Below the pieces are notes generated by a model, which had not been told where the DNA came from, ran no database searches, and saw only the letters and a program-made list of their open reading frames with translations. Both the position numbers and the translations under genes were made by a program. A stretch of DNA of 64,000 bases from an uncultured Bacilli bacterium (GTDB taxonomy: Bacteria > Bacillota_I > Bacilli_A > RF39 > UBA660): positions 1 through 64,000 of the forward strand of contig CAKPIS010000002.1 in the NCBI GenBank assembly GCA_934162425.1. Direction: 5' to 3'. Positions 36,488 through 45,522 of this stretch are shown piece by piece. The number at the start of each line of letters is the position of its first letter. The stretch's first letter is position 1.

Positions 36488-37678
36488 TTATTCCTTCCTA
36501 TCACTTATTATTTCTATAGCAGGAAGACTTCCTTTTTCAAGTAGTTCTAATGATGCCCCTCCACCAGTTGATATATGTGCAAATGAAGAAGAGTAACCAA
36601 ACCTAATAGCACTAGAAGCAGAATCACCACCACCTACTATTACAGTTGCACCACTTTCTTTTAAAAGTTTACATAAATTCTTAGTACCATATTCAAAATT
36701 TTTAAACTCAGATACTCCAATTGGTCCATTAAAAAATATGGTTTTACTTTCATCTATGTATTTCTTAAATAAATTAATAGTATCTTTTCCAACATCTAAA
36801 ATCATTGTATTACTTTTTAGTCCATCTATTTTAGAATAGTATTTATCAGATGTGTCTTCATAGTTATACGCGCTATAAAAATCTACTGGAAGAATAATCT
36901 TATTTTCATATTTTCCCATAATACTCTCACAAAAATCTATACTATCGTAATCAACTAAAGATTTTTCTAAATCATACCCTTTTGCCTTTAAAAATGTATT
37001 TGCAATTCCACCACCTAATAAAAGGTAATCACATTTTTCAACTAATTTTTCTATAATTCTTATTTTATCACTTACTTTAGCACCACCCATAATAACTGTA
37101 TAAGGCCTTTTTGGATCATCTAAGTATTTAGTTAGCATAAGAATTTCTTTTTCTACTAAAAAACCTACACCAGAAGGTAAATACTTTGATATACCTACAT
37201 TAGAAGCATGTGATCTATGACATGTTCCAAAAGCATCATTTATAAATATATCTCCAAGACTAGCCCAGTACTTGCCAAGTGCCTCATCATTACCGCTTTC
37301 ATACTTTTCAGGATAATCTTCATATCTAGTATTTTGAACTAATATTATATCCCTTGGTTTCATATTTTTAATGGCATTTTCTAAAACACTCCCACGTGTT
37401 TCATCTATAAATTTAACATTCATACTAAGCAATTTAGATAATCTTTTGCTTACTAATAAAAGGCTATTTTTCTTTTTATCTTCTTCTTTTTTTATTCTTC
37501 CTAAATGTGATAATATAATTACTTTAGCATTATGATTTACAGCATATAAAATAGTTTTCAAACTTTCTTTTATTCTATTATCATCTAAAATAACTCCATC
37601 TTTTATAGGCACATTTAAATCACATCTAATTATTACTTTTTTATTATTTAAATCATAGTCTTCTATACTCTTCTTCAT
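36488..37678 (-). CDS. pgk: phosphoglycerate kinase
   Basis: Produces ATP from 1,3-bisphosphoglycerate. The 396-residue enzyme shows VIIRCDLNVPIKDG, ILSHLGRIK, GGAKVSDKI, FFNGPIGVSEF and the GGGDSASSAIRFG nucleotide motif. STGGGASLELLEKGSLPAIE near the end is canonical. GGAGG precedes the ATG. The flippase-like gene follows with a 1-nt gap. Confidence 0.99.
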   Translation of the reverse strand: MKKSIEDYDLNNKKVIIRCDLNVPIKDGVILDDNRIKESLKTILYAVNHNAKVIILSHLGRIKKEEDKKKNSLLLVSKRLSKLLSMNVKFIDETRGSVLENAIKNMKPRDIILVQNTRYEDYPEKYESGNDEALGKYWASLGDIFINDAFGTCHRSHASNVGISKYLPSGVGFLVEKEILMLTKYLDDPKRPYTVIMGGAKVSDKIRIIEKLVEKCDYLLLGGGIANTFLKAKGYDLEKSLVDYDSIDFCESIMGKYENKIILPVDFYSAYNYEDTSDKYYSKIDGLKSNTMILDVGKDTINLFKKYIDESKTIFFNGPIGVSEFKNFEYGTKNLCKLLKESGATVIVGGGDSASSAIRFGYSSSFAHISTGGGASLELLEKGSLPAIEIISDRKE

Positions 37679-37695
37679 AATTAGCCTCCTTTTTA

Positions 37696-37701
37696 ATTAT
37701 A
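37696..37701 (-). promoter_or_regulatory. probable pgk promoter -10
   Basis: TATAAT with extended TGA on the minus strand, about 18 nt before the pgk ATG. The -35 region is weak (TTTTAA) and overlaps the T run of the upstream terminator. Confidence 0.55.
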
Positions 37702-37719
37702 TCACAAATCTATATAATT

Positions 37720-37750
37720 TAAAAAGACTATAGATTAACTCTATGGTCTT
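37720..37750 (-). terminator. intrinsic terminator after the Ig-like surface protein gene
   Basis: Minus-strand stem AAGACCATAGA/TCTATAGTCTT (one G-U) followed by TTTTAAAT. Confidence 0.78.
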
Positions 37751-37761
37751 AATATAATATA

Positions 37762-39081
37762 TTATCTAATTACGTTTATTGTTACACTATAATGCTTATT
37801 ATCAGTAGCATAAACAGTTACAACAGCTGTTCCAACACTCTTAGCATATACAGTACCGTTAGATACAGTTGCAACGTATGAATTAGAAGTTGCCCAAGAA
37901 ATACTTTTATTTGATGCATTTGATGGTGTAAAACTAACTCTAAATGATTTTGATGTACCAATTTTCATAGTTATATTACCACTAGGCGATAGAGTTACAC
38001 CACTTAAAGCAATATAATTATCTTCTACTCTAATAGTTCTAGATGCAGAAGAACTATTACCGTATGAATCAGTAACATAATATTTAATATAATAAGTACC
38101 TGGTGTTGATGTATCTATATTACTATTTACAGATACTCTTGATGTAATATTATTACCATTTGCATCGACAGCTGAAAATCCTGGTTCAGAATATGATGCA
38201 CCTTTTATTAGTTTAATTACTGTACTACCGTTAAGCCTAATAGTTGGTGGAGTAGTAATTCTTTTTGTTGTTTGCACATACTTTTTTGTTGTTGTAGTAA
38301 CATTTGGCCTTGTAGTTACTTGATGGGTAGTATTTCGTTTTGTTGTAACAACAGGTCTTGTTTGAACCTTAACTATTCTTTTAGCTTCAACTATTTGCCC
38401 ACTACTATCTGATACACTATAAGTTATTTCATAAGTTCCTGCTTTTGACGTATCAACACTACCTGATATTTTAACCTTTGATGAAATATCTCCATCTTCT
38501 TCATCAGTTGCATCTGCACCTTGTTCATTATAAGTATCTCCAACTGTTAAAGTTATCTCTTTTTCTCCTATTATTATAATATTTGGAGCTTTATTATCTT
38601 TCTTTGTAGTAGTTTGTTTTTTAGTAGTACTTTTTTTATCTTCTTTATAACCTTTAGTAGTATATAAATCTTGACACTTAATATATGGTTTATAAACTTC
38701 TGTATATTTTTTTGTTGCTATTACATATCCTTCACATATTTTAGCAGCTCTAACTTTTGAAGAATCAATTGAACCACCATTTTCATATAATAAATCTTTT
38801 AATTCTATTCTATATTCTTCACTATTTAATTGTATAAAGTTTTGTGATACATATAAAGATGCTTCTTCTTTCATTCTAGACTCCAACTTTTCAAAGTCTG
38901 CTGCACTATATTTTGAAACAGGCTTTTTAGGTCTTTTAGCTATAACTATTATTACAACAGTTATTATTGCAATTAATACTAAAACTATAATAATTAACAT
39001 TCCTCTAGTTAATTTAAAACCTTTTTTCTCTTCTTCTGTTTCGTATTCAACATCAGTACCACTATAGTTCATATTATCCAT
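37762..39081 (-). CDS. membrane-anchored surface protein with Ig-like (DUF5011) and Big2 domains
   Basis: The protein has 439 residues from the ATG at 39081 (AGGTGGTGA 6 nt upstream). A short acidic cytoplasmic tail is followed by one membrane helix (about 25-50) and a helical region with two Cys. A Lys/Thr-rich linker (KKSTTKKQTTTKKD) leads to a DUF5011 Ig domain (TVGDTYNEQGADATDEEDGD), a Thr-rich stalk, a second DUF5011 domain and a C-terminal Big2 domain (LSPSGNITMKIG). It is likely a wall-associated structural or adhesive protein. It lies between gap and pgk, which usually adjoin. Confidence 0.85.
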   Translation of the reverse strand: MDNMNYSGTDVEYETEEEKKGFKLTRGMLIIIVLVLIAIITVVIIVIAKRPKKPVSKYSAADFEKLESRMKEEASLYVSQNFIQLNSEEYRIELKDLLYENGGSIDSSKVRAAKICEGYVIATKKYTEVYKPYIKCQDLYTTKGYKEDKKSTTKKQTTTKKDNKAPNIIIIGEKEITLTVGDTYNEQGADATDEEDGDISSKVKISGSVDTSKAGTYEITYSVSDSSGQIVEAKRIVKVQTRPVVTTKRNTTHQVTTRPNVTTTTKKYVQTTKRITTPPTIRLNGSTVIKLIKGASYSEPGFSAVDANGNNITSRVSVNSNIDTSTPGTYYIKYYVTDSYGNSSSASRTIRVEDNYIALSGVTLSPSGNITMKIGTSKSFRVSFTPSNASNKSISWATSNSYVATVSNGTVYAKSVGTAVVTVYATDNKHYSVTINVIR

Positions 39082-39123
39082 ATGTATCACCACCTTAAAT
39101 TATAATAGTATTATAACACTATA

Positions 39124-40125
39124 TTATATATTTCCAAAATATTTAGCACATCTAACCATTTGACTAGAATAACTCATTTCATTATCATACCAAGCTACTA
39201 TTTTTACTAACTGTTTTCCGTCACTTTCAACTATATTTGTTAAAAGTCCATCTACTAATGCACCACATGATGCACCTATAATATCACTTGACACAATAGG
39301 GTCTGTTGTATAATTTATTGTTTCATTTTGATTATTTTTAAATAAATCATTTATCTCATCTTTGGTAACTTTTTTATTTAATTCAAGTGTTAAATCTATA
39401 ACAGAGCCTGTTGTTACTGGAACACGCATAGCTGTTCCATCAAGCCTTCCTTTAAGTTCTGGAATTACAAGACCTATTGCACTTGCTGCTCCTGTTGATG
39501 ATGGAACAATATTTGCTGCTGCAGCTCTTCCTCTTCTAGATAAATAGCCTTTTTTGTGTGCAACATCAAGTGTTGCTTGATCATTAGTATATGCATGAAC
39601 TGTTGTCATAAATCCTTTATTAACGCCATAATTATCACATAAAAGTTTCATAACAGGTGCTAAACAGTTTGTTGTACAACTTGCAGCACTAATTATTTTA
39701 TCTTCTTTTGTTAAAATATCATTATTAACATTATATACAATAGTCTTTAAATTTCCTTTAGCAGGTGCTGATATTATAACTTTTTTAGCTCCAGCTTTTA
39801 TATGTGCCTCTGCTGATGTCTTACTAGTAAAGAAACCAGTACATTCAAAAACCATATCTATATCTAATTTATCCCATGGTAAATTAAGAGGATCAGATTC
39901 TTTATATATTTTTATTTTCTTACCAGATACTATTATTTCATCTGAAGTACTAGTTATCTCATCTTTCTTATAAAGTCTGTGTGATGTGTCATACTTTAAT
40001 AAATAAGCTAAATCCTCTGGATTAGTTAAATCATTTATAGCAACTACATCAAAATAAGGATCCTCCATCATTATTCTAAATACTAACCTTCCTATTCTTC
40101 CAAAACCATTTATTGCAACCTTCAT
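39124..40125 (-). CDS. gap: glyceraldehyde-3-phosphate dehydrogenase, type I
   Basis: Catalyses NAD-dependent oxidation of glyceraldehyde-3-phosphate. The 333-residue enzyme has the N-terminal NGFGRIGRLVFR Rossmann motif, catalytic Cys150 in SCTTNC and His177 in TVHAYTNDQ. INDLTNPEDLAYLLKYD suggests NAD preference. It lies upstream of the surface protein and pgk in the same direction. Confidence 0.99.
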   Translation of the reverse strand: MKVAINGFGRIGRLVFRIMMEDPYFDVVAINDLTNPEDLAYLLKYDTSHRLYKKDEITSTSDEIIVSGKKIKIYKESDPLNLPWDKLDIDMVFECTGFFTSKTSAEAHIKAGAKKVIISAPAKGNLKTIVYNVNNDILTKEDKIISAASCTTNCLAPVMKLLCDNYGVNKGFMTTVHAYTNDQATLDVAHKKGYLSRRGRAAAANIVPSSTGAASAIGLVIPELKGRLDGTAMRVPVTTGSVIDLTLELNKKVTKDEINDLFKNNQNETINYTTDPIVSSDIIGASCGALVDGLLTNIVESDGKQLVKIVAWYDNEMSYSSQMVRCAKYFGNI

Positions 40126-40161
40126 ATTATCATTCTCCTTTTATTTATATTGTACTATTTT

Positions 40162-41814
40162 TTAATCTTTAAAACAACTACCACCAATAAATTCTCTTAT
40201 TATAGAATCATTTGGAACTAAATCACTTGGCATACCAAGTACTAATCTAAATAAGTTTATTAATCTAATCGCTTCTCCATAATTTGGATCATCTTCATTA
40301 ACTGAAAATAAAAGTGGTTCAGCATATGTTTTAAGTACACCAAGCTCATATATTAATGATGTATTAAATATAAAGTCAGCATCTTTCATATACGGTAATA
40401 CCATTTCTTCTTCAGCTTTTCTAACATTTTTCCACATTCCTAGTGTATCAGATGCAGAATATCCTCTTGTTTTATTATCACGAACTATTCTTCTTAGCAA
40501 TCTATTATCTGTTTCTTTAAAAATGTTATGATTATCAACATTTAATGGACTAAGTGGACAAATAAATAATTTAAATTTATTTTTATCTGGTATCATTTCA
40601 GTTAACTTTTCATTAAATGCATGTATTCCTTCTATAACCAAAATGCTTTTTTCATTCATTTTTATCTTTTTATTGCCTTCTTCACTAATTCCTTTTACAA
40701 AATTATATCTAGGTAATGTAACTTCTTTTCCTTCTAATAACTCAGAAATTTTCTTATTAAACAAATTAGTATCTATAGCACTTATCTTCTCTTTTTCTGG
40801 CTCTCCGTTTTCATCTAATACTCTATCTTTTAAGTTAATGTAAAAATCATCTACTGAAACTGGTATAGGTTTTAATCCTCTACTTTTTAAAAACAAAGTT
40901 AATTTTCTAGCTGTTGTTGTTTTGCCAGATGATGAAGGGCCTGTTATTAATACCATTTTTATGTTTTTATCTTTACTTATCTCTTCTGTTATATCAAATA
41001 AATTATTATTAGATATAGCCTCACTAACCCTGATTAAGTCTCCATAAAAACCAGTCGATATAGTTTTATTAAGTTCAACTGATGTATATATTCTAAGATC
41101 TTCATTATACTTATCATTTTTTTCTAATACTTCTAATAATTTATCGTTTCTATTAAATTTAAGATCACTTTCTAAATCATACATATTAGGATATAAAAGA
41201 ATAACTTTATTATCATTTATATACTTAATATTATATTTATCTATTAAACTAGTATTATTAGGTAGTGGTCCATAGTAATAATCTAATGTATCATCCATTT
41301 TATATAAACTAATGTTAGAATTACTAATAAATCTTAAAGAACTAGCTTTATTTGTTTGATTAATCTTATTATAATATTCTATAGCTTCCATTCTAGATAC
41401 TAATATTTTATTAATTGATATTTTACTATCATTTAATTCTTTCATTCTTATTTTTATTTTTTGAACAGTTACTTCTGATATTATATTATTAGTTAATATT
41501 TCACAGTATATACCTTGATTTATAGTATGCATCATCTTAACATCACAGTTTAAAACATCACGAACTGCCTTTGAAAATAAAAATGAAAGTCCTTTTTGAT
41601 AAGAATTATTTCCTATTTTAGATGAATAGTCATAAAAATCTATTTTAGAATCTCTATTTACCTCAGTATTTAAATCACAAGTTTTATTGTTAATAGATCC
41701 TAGTATTATTTTATATTTATAATTATCTTTAAAATCTTTAGCAATATCTTCTAATTTTATTCCACTTTCATACTCATATTCTTTATCTTTGTATTTAACT
41801 TTTATAATAGACAT
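40162..41814 (-). CDS. uridine kinase-like protein with TGS-like N-terminus
   Basis: The protein has 550 residues from the ATG at 41814 (AAGGTGG 5 nt upstream). The N-terminal half resembles the TGS/editing-like region of threonyl-tRNA synthetase (YESGIKLEDIAKDF, MMHTINQGIYCEI). The C-terminal half is a phosphoribulokinase/uridine-kinase P-loop domain: GPSSSGKTTTARKL, PVSVDDFYINL, LPRYNFVKG, IEGIHAFNE, RLLRRIVRD. This two-part architecture is common in Firmicutes and is usually annotated as nucleoside kinase; the true substrate is uncertain. Confidence 0.88.
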   Translation of the reverse strand: MSIIKVKYKDKEYEYESGIKLEDIAKDFKDNYKYKIILGSINNKTCDLNTEVNRDSKIDFYDYSSKIGNNSYQKGLSFLFSKAVRDVLNCDVKMMHTINQGIYCEILTNNIISEVTVQKIKIRMKELNDSKISINKILVSRMEAIEYYNKINQTNKASSLRFISNSNISLYKMDDTLDYYYGPLPNNTSLIDKYNIKYINDNKVILLYPNMYDLESDLKFNRNDKLLEVLEKNDKYNEDLRIYTSVELNKTISTGFYGDLIRVSEAISNNNLFDITEEISKDKNIKMVLITGPSSSGKTTTARKLTLFLKSRGLKPIPVSVDDFYINLKDRVLDENGEPEKEKISAIDTNLFNKKISELLEGKEVTLPRYNFVKGISEEGNKKIKMNEKSILVIEGIHAFNEKLTEMIPDKNKFKLFICPLSPLNVDNHNIFKETDNRLLRRIVRDNKTRGYSASDTLGMWKNVRKAEEEMVLPYMKDADFIFNTSLIYELGVLKTYAEPLLFSVNEDDPNYGEAIRLINLFRLVLGMPSDLVPNDSIIREFIGGSCFKD

Positions 41815-41867
41815 ATTAACCACCTTACTTATTCTTATATTTATCTAATTATATTCTATCAAAAATA

Positions 41868-41904
41868 GCGTAAAATGTCACATTATTTTAAGTAATATTT
41901 ACGC
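41868..41904. repeat. inverted repeat between the kinase gene and clpP
   Basis: GCGTAAA (41868-41874) and TTTACGC (41898-41904) are perfect 7-bp arms whose centres lie 30 bp apart, about three helical turns. It lies in the divergent gap before clpP. It is neither a CtsR nor a CIRCE box. Confidence 0.4.
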
Positions 41905-41939
41905 ACCTACTATACATAATATTATTAGGTGATAATTTT

Positions 41940-42509
41940 ATGAATTTAATTCCAAGTATTATTGAAAAAACACATTCTGGTGAAAGAGTATATGATATTT
42001 ATTCAAGACTTTTAAAAGATAGAATAATATTTATAGGTGGTGAAATTAATGATGATAGTGCAAATACTATTATAGGTGAATTATTATATCTAGATTCTAA
42101 AGGACATGATGATATAAGTTTGTATATAAATAGTCCTGGAGGTAGTATTACTGCTGGTATGGCTATTTATGATACTATGAACTTTATTAAAAGTAATGTA
42201 TCTACCATCTGTATTGGAATGTGCGCATCTATGGCATCTGTTCTTTTAGCTAGCGGGCACAAGGGCAAAAGATACATACTTCCTAATAGTGAGGTAATGA
42301 TACATCAGCCTCTTGGTGGAGTAAGTGGTCAAGCTACTGAAATAAAAATAGTAGCTGATAGAATACTTTATTTAAGAAATAAATTAAATAATATTTTAGC
42401 AGAAAAAACTGGTAAAGAATTAAGTATAATTGAAGAAGATACAGAGCGAGATCATTATCTATCTTCTGATGAAGCTTTAAGTTATGGATTGGTTGATAAG
42501 ATATTATAA
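41940..42509 (+). CDS. clpP: ATP-dependent Clp protease proteolytic subunit
   Basis: The 189-residue plus-strand gene encodes the serine peptidase barrel of the Clp proteases. The catalytic Ser97 ([11 protein letters not shown]) and His122 (MIHQPLGG) are present, with a C-terminal Asp (TERDHY). Cys replaces the more usual Ala just before the active Ser (CAS). The N-terminal axial loop [19 protein letters not shown] is normal. AGGTGAT precedes the ATG. The partner clpC is 3 kb away on the opposite strand. Confidence 0.98.
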   Translation: MNLIPSIIEKTHSGERVYDIYSRLLKDRIIFIGGEINDDSANTIIGELLYLDSKGHDDISLYINSPGGSITAGMAIYDTMNFIKSNVSTICIGMCASMASVLLASGHKGKRYILPNSEVMIHQPLGGVSGQATEIKIVADRILYLRNKLNNILAEKTGKELSIIEEDTERDHYLSSDEALSYGLVDKIL

Positions 42510-42510
42510 A

Positions 42511-42534
42511 ACGTGGAATTTTTTCCACGTCTTT
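42511..42534. terminator. bidirectional terminator between clpP and the Rpn-like gene
   Basis: Perfect 8-bp stem ACGTGGAA/TTCCACGT with a TTTT loop, T run on the plus side and A run on the minus side. It serves both convergent genes. Confidence 0.88.
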
Positions 42535-42541
42535 TTAGTGA

Positions 42542-43261
42542 TTATAATTTTTCTATTTCTTCTTTAGATAAGCCAGTAATATCTATGATGTCTTCTATAG
42601 AAATATTTTTTAATTTCTTTTTTTTAGCATTTTCTTGCTTTTCTTCTTTTATACCTTTATTAACACCTTTATGATAACTATCTTCTAACTTGGTTGCCAT
42701 TATAGAATTTCTAACCATTCTTTCATGTTCCTGTCTATCATATATTCCTTGTAATTCTTCATCTCTACTTATTTCTATTATCTTTTCTCCAACTGGCTTT
42801 AATTCCATGTTCTTTTCTATTAATTCCTCTAATTCTTTTTCTTTTTCCATAGTCATTATCACCAACCTTTCAACCAAAGCATTTCTTATACCTTCATTAT
42901 AATATTTTTTTCTTGCATTTGGAAGTATTACATGATAACTTTCTATATTTACCTTCTCTCTTATCTTTGATATATATTCATGGTTTCTATCAAATAATTC
43001 ATCATACCAATCTTTATTCATTTCTAGGTTTATTACTCCATATGATATTTCTACTATTAAGTCACTTGTTTTTCTTTTTTCATTTATTCCTAATAGATTA
43101 TGTTCATTTTGTTTAAATACTATGTTCTTTCTTATTTCTTCTTTATCTATTTTAATTACATCTGATATTATATCTATTAAATAACTTCTTACCTCCTTAC
43201 TTGTTAGAATACTTTTAAATGCCTTATCATATATCATTGGTATTATTTTTGCCTCTTGCAT
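42542..43261 (-). CDS. Rpn/PD-(D/E)XK transposase-like nuclease, shortened
   Basis: The 239-residue protein matches the Rpn (YhgA-like, PD-(D/E)XK) family common in Firmicutes. It opens with KIIPMIYDKAFKSILTSKE, has a nuclease core KTSDLIVEIS...INLEMNK and the typical tail EISRDEELQGIYDRQEHERMV, RNSIMATKLEDSYHKGVNKG. Family members are usually about 290-310 residues. Here the stretch between DRNHEYISKIREKV and NARKKYYNEGIRN seems to lack 50-60 residues, so it may be an internal in-frame deletion and the protein may be inactive. A charged C-terminus precedes an IEDIIDITGLSKEEIEKL helix. No transposon ends were seen. Confidence 0.8.
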   Translation of the reverse strand: MQEAKIIPMIYDKAFKSILTSKEVRSYLIDIISDVIKIDKEEIRKNIVFKQNEHNLLGINEKRKTSDLIVEISYGVINLEMNKDWYDELFDRNHEYISKIREKVNIESYHVILPNARKKYYNEGIRNALVERLVIMTMEKEKELEELIEKNMELKPVGEKIIEISRDEELQGIYDRQEHERMVRNSIMATKLEDSYHKGVNKGIKEEKQENAKKKKLKNISIEDIIDITGLSKEEIEKL

Positions 43262-43395
43262 ATTTTATTTTCTCCTTTCTTTCTAAAAGGCACTATATAC
43301 TAATTTAATTTTTAATGCAAATGATATTTTCTGCACGTTTTTATTTACAAATTTTTAATTTTTGCCATAGCAGATTTATTAATTTTTGTACAACT

Positions 43396-43423
43396 AAAAA
43401 ATGCAGAATTTTATTTTCTGCAT
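43396..43423 (-). terminator. intrinsic terminator
   Basis: Perfect 8-bp stem ATGCAGAA/TTCTGCAT with a 7-nt loop, followed on the minus strand by TTTTTAG. It probably ends the CmpB-like gene transcript about 70 nt past its stop. The rest of the gap down to 43262 is A/T-rich with no clear promoter. Confidence 0.7.
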
Positions 43424-43490
43424 GTTATTTTACCATTTTCACAATTTTAAAAATCGTACGACATAGTTCGACAAATAGATAATTACATAA

Positions 43491-44000
43491 TTATTTCTTC
43501 CTTTTATCAATAAAAGTTTTAGTAAAGTCAAACACAAACAAAATTAGTAATATAATAGTTACCCATTTTGGAACCTTCTTTATTAAATTATCTAAAAGAG
43601 GATGAATAATATATATAAATATAATGCTAGCTACTCCCCAAACTAAAGTCATTTCAAGAGATATATAATGACCTATATGAAACCTTTGACTAGAATAATC
43701 CCAAAAGACTTTTCCAAATGTTTTTTCTATTAGTACTCCACCTAACGCTTCTATTGCTGATAACACAATAGCTACCACAAAAAACATAATAACTGTTTCC
43801 CAAAAACGTGACATATGTAAATTTTTAAATAAATAATTAGAAATAAATAAAATAGTTACTGCACCAATACCATATACTGGAGTCCACCATCCATATAAAA
43901 ATCCGCTCTTAAAATTATTATTACCTAACATAGAAAATACAGTTTCAAGTAAGTGACCTAAAATTGAATATATAAAAAAACAGTTTAAATAATAATACAT
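43491..44000 (-). CDS. putative ABC-transporter permease-like membrane protein (CmpB family)
   Basis: The 169-residue protein has five predicted membrane helices and the PF06541-type pattern: FIYSILGHLLET, GFLYGWWTPVYGIGAV, a central ALGGVLIEKTFGKVFWDYSSQRFHIGHYISLEMTLVWG-like block, and a basic C-terminus. Members are called ABC-transporter type IV proteins, but their role is unknown. GGTGAT precedes the ATG. The start codon lies in the loop of a 14-bp hairpin followed by seven T (43974-44037), so expression may be controlled. Confidence 0.85.
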   Translation of the reverse strand: MYYYLNCFFIYSILGHLLETVFSMLGNNNFKSGFLYGWWTPVYGIGAVTILFISNYLFKNLHMSRFWETVIMFFVVAIVLSAIEALGGVLIEKTFGKVFWDYSSQRFHIGHYISLEMTLVWGVASIIFIYIIHPLLDNLIKKVPKWVTIILLILFVFDFTKTFIDKRKK

Positions 44001-44037
44001 AATATCACCATAATTAGTATGTAATTATTTAACTGTT
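43974..44037 (-). terminator. terminator-like hairpin straddling the start codon of the CmpB-like gene
   Basis: On the minus strand AACAGTTAAATAAT (44037-44024) pairs with ATTATTTAAACTGTT (43993-43979) through 14 bp with a single bulged base, followed by seven T. The 30-nt loop contains the GGTGAT ribosome binding site and the ATG. It lies just after the cysS stop, so it may terminate cysS transcripts and limit readthrough into the next gene. Confidence 0.7.
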
Positions 44038-44048
44038 TTTATTCATAT

Positions 44049-45446
44049 TTATCTCTTATTCCAAATAGTTCCTTCTCTTGTATCTTTAAGTAAAATACCT
44101 TTTTCTAACAATTCATTTCTTATTTTATCTGCCTCTATAAAGTCTTTATTTTGTTTAGCAAGTGTTCTTAAAGCTATCTTTTCTTCTATATAACTTACTA
44201 ATTCATCATTTAAAGAAACTTCATCTTCCTTTAAAAGATCTAAAGATAGTACTTTATCAAATGATTCTGTTAATTTTCTTTTAGTTGCATCATTTAAATC
44301 ATTATCTTTTAACATATCGTAAAGAACAGTAAGACAACTTGAAGTATTTAAATCATCATCTAAAAACGAAATAAACTTTTTATTATACATATCAAACTTA
44401 TCTTCATCTATTGCTCCATCGTTTGATAAATTTAATGTTTTTTGTTTTAACTTCTTATATGTTTGCTCTGCATTATCTAAATTTTCAAAAGTAAATACAA
44501 GCTGTTTTCTATAATGCGATTGTAAACACATTAATCTATATGATAGTGGATTATATCCTTTTTCTTCAAGCAATGATACGGTTAAAAAATCTCCCTTACT
44601 TTTACTCATTTTACCATTTTTATCATTTAAATGTTCAACATGAAACCAGTAATTACACCATTTGTGTCCTAAATAACCTTCACTTTGTGCAATTTCATTT
44701 GTATGATGAGGAAAAATATTATCAACACCACCGCAGTGTATATCAAGATATTCTCCGCAATGTTTTAAGCTAATACAAGAACACTCTATATGCCATCCTG
44801 GATATCCTAACCCCCAAGGAGACTCCCATTTAAGTTCTTGATCTTCAAATTTAGACTTAGTAAACCATAATACGAAATCAGCCTGATTTTTTTTATTTGA
44901 ATCACTTTCTACGCCACGTCTTGCACCAACTACCATTTCATCTTCCTTATGATTAGTTAATACATAATAATCTTTTAATTTAGAAGTATCAAAATAAACA
45001 TTTCCACCAGATACATAAGCATAGTCTTTTTCTAATAAAACAGTAATAAAATGTATATATTCATTTATTAAATTAGTAGCAGGCTCTACAACATCTGGCA
45101 TTTTTATATTTAGTTTAGAAAAATCGTTAAAAAATGCTTCTGTATAAAACTTAGCTATATCTAAAACACTTTTATGTGCCTTTTTTGCACTTTTAACCAT
45201 TTTATCATCACCAGTATCTGAATCACTTGATAGATGACCAACATCAGTTATATTCATAACTCTATGTACATTATATCCATTATATTCTAAAGCTTTTTGT
45301 AACAAATCTTCCATTAAATATGATCTTAAGTTACCTATATGAGCATAATGATAAACGGTAGGTCCACAAGTATACATTTCTACCTTATCTTTATTATTAG
45401 GAATAAATTCTTCTATTTGTTTTGTTAAAGTATTATATAATTTCAT
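44049..45446 (-). CDS. cysS: cysteinyl-tRNA synthetase
   Basis: Charges tRNA-Cys. The protein has 465 residues from the ATG at 45446 (AAGGA 6 nt upstream). The class I motifs are HIGN (HAHIG-type HYAHIGNLR) and KMSKSKG. Zinc ligands are in YTCGPTV, CSC (HIECSCI) and HTNE. The C-terminal anticodon-binding helix LRTLAKQNKDFIEADKIRNELLE is normal. No T-box leader fits in the 60-nt gap upstream. Confidence 0.98.
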   Translation of the reverse strand: MKLYNTLTKQIEEFIPNNKDKVEMYTCGPTVYHYAHIGNLRSYLMEDLLQKALEYNGYNVHRVMNITDVGHLSSDSDTGDDKMVKSAKKAHKSVLDIAKFYTEAFFNDFSKLNIKMPDVVEPATNLINEYIHFITVLLEKDYAYVSGGNVYFDTSKLKDYYVLTNHKEDEMVVGARRGVESDSNKKNQADFVLWFTKSKFEDQELKWESPWGLGYPGWHIECSCISLKHCGEYLDIHCGGVDNIFPHHTNEIAQSEGYLGHKWCNYWFHVEHLNDKNGKMSKSKGDFLTVSLLEEKGYNPLSYRLMCLQSHYRKQLVFTFENLDNAEQTYKKLKQKTLNLSNDGAIDEDKFDMYNKKFISFLDDDLNTSSCLTVLYDMLKDNDLNDATKRKLTESFDKVLSLDLLKEDEVSLNDELVSYIEEKIALRTLAKQNKDFIEADKIRNELLEKGILLKDTREGTIWNKR

Positions 45447-45494
45447 AAACTTCCTTCTTCCTTTTAATACATTATACACTAATTTTATGAAATT

Positions 45495-45522
45495 AAAAAG
45501 TGATATTACACTAAAATATCAC
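45495..45522 (-). terminator. intrinsic terminator of clpC
   Basis: Minus-strand stem GTGATATT/AATATCAC, 7-nt loop, then TTTTTAATTT. The 5' arm lies in the last clpC codons. Confidence 0.82.

Noticed and set aside
43467..43474. Second perfect 0A box (TTGTCGAA on the minus strand)
   Set aside because: It lies in a gap downstream of the CmpB-like gene and about 200 bp before an Rpn-like gene, with no promoter nearby; about two chance copies are expected in a window of this composition.
45447..45505. T-box leader for cysS
   Set aside because: The gap to clpC is only about 60 nt and is largely taken by the clpC terminator.
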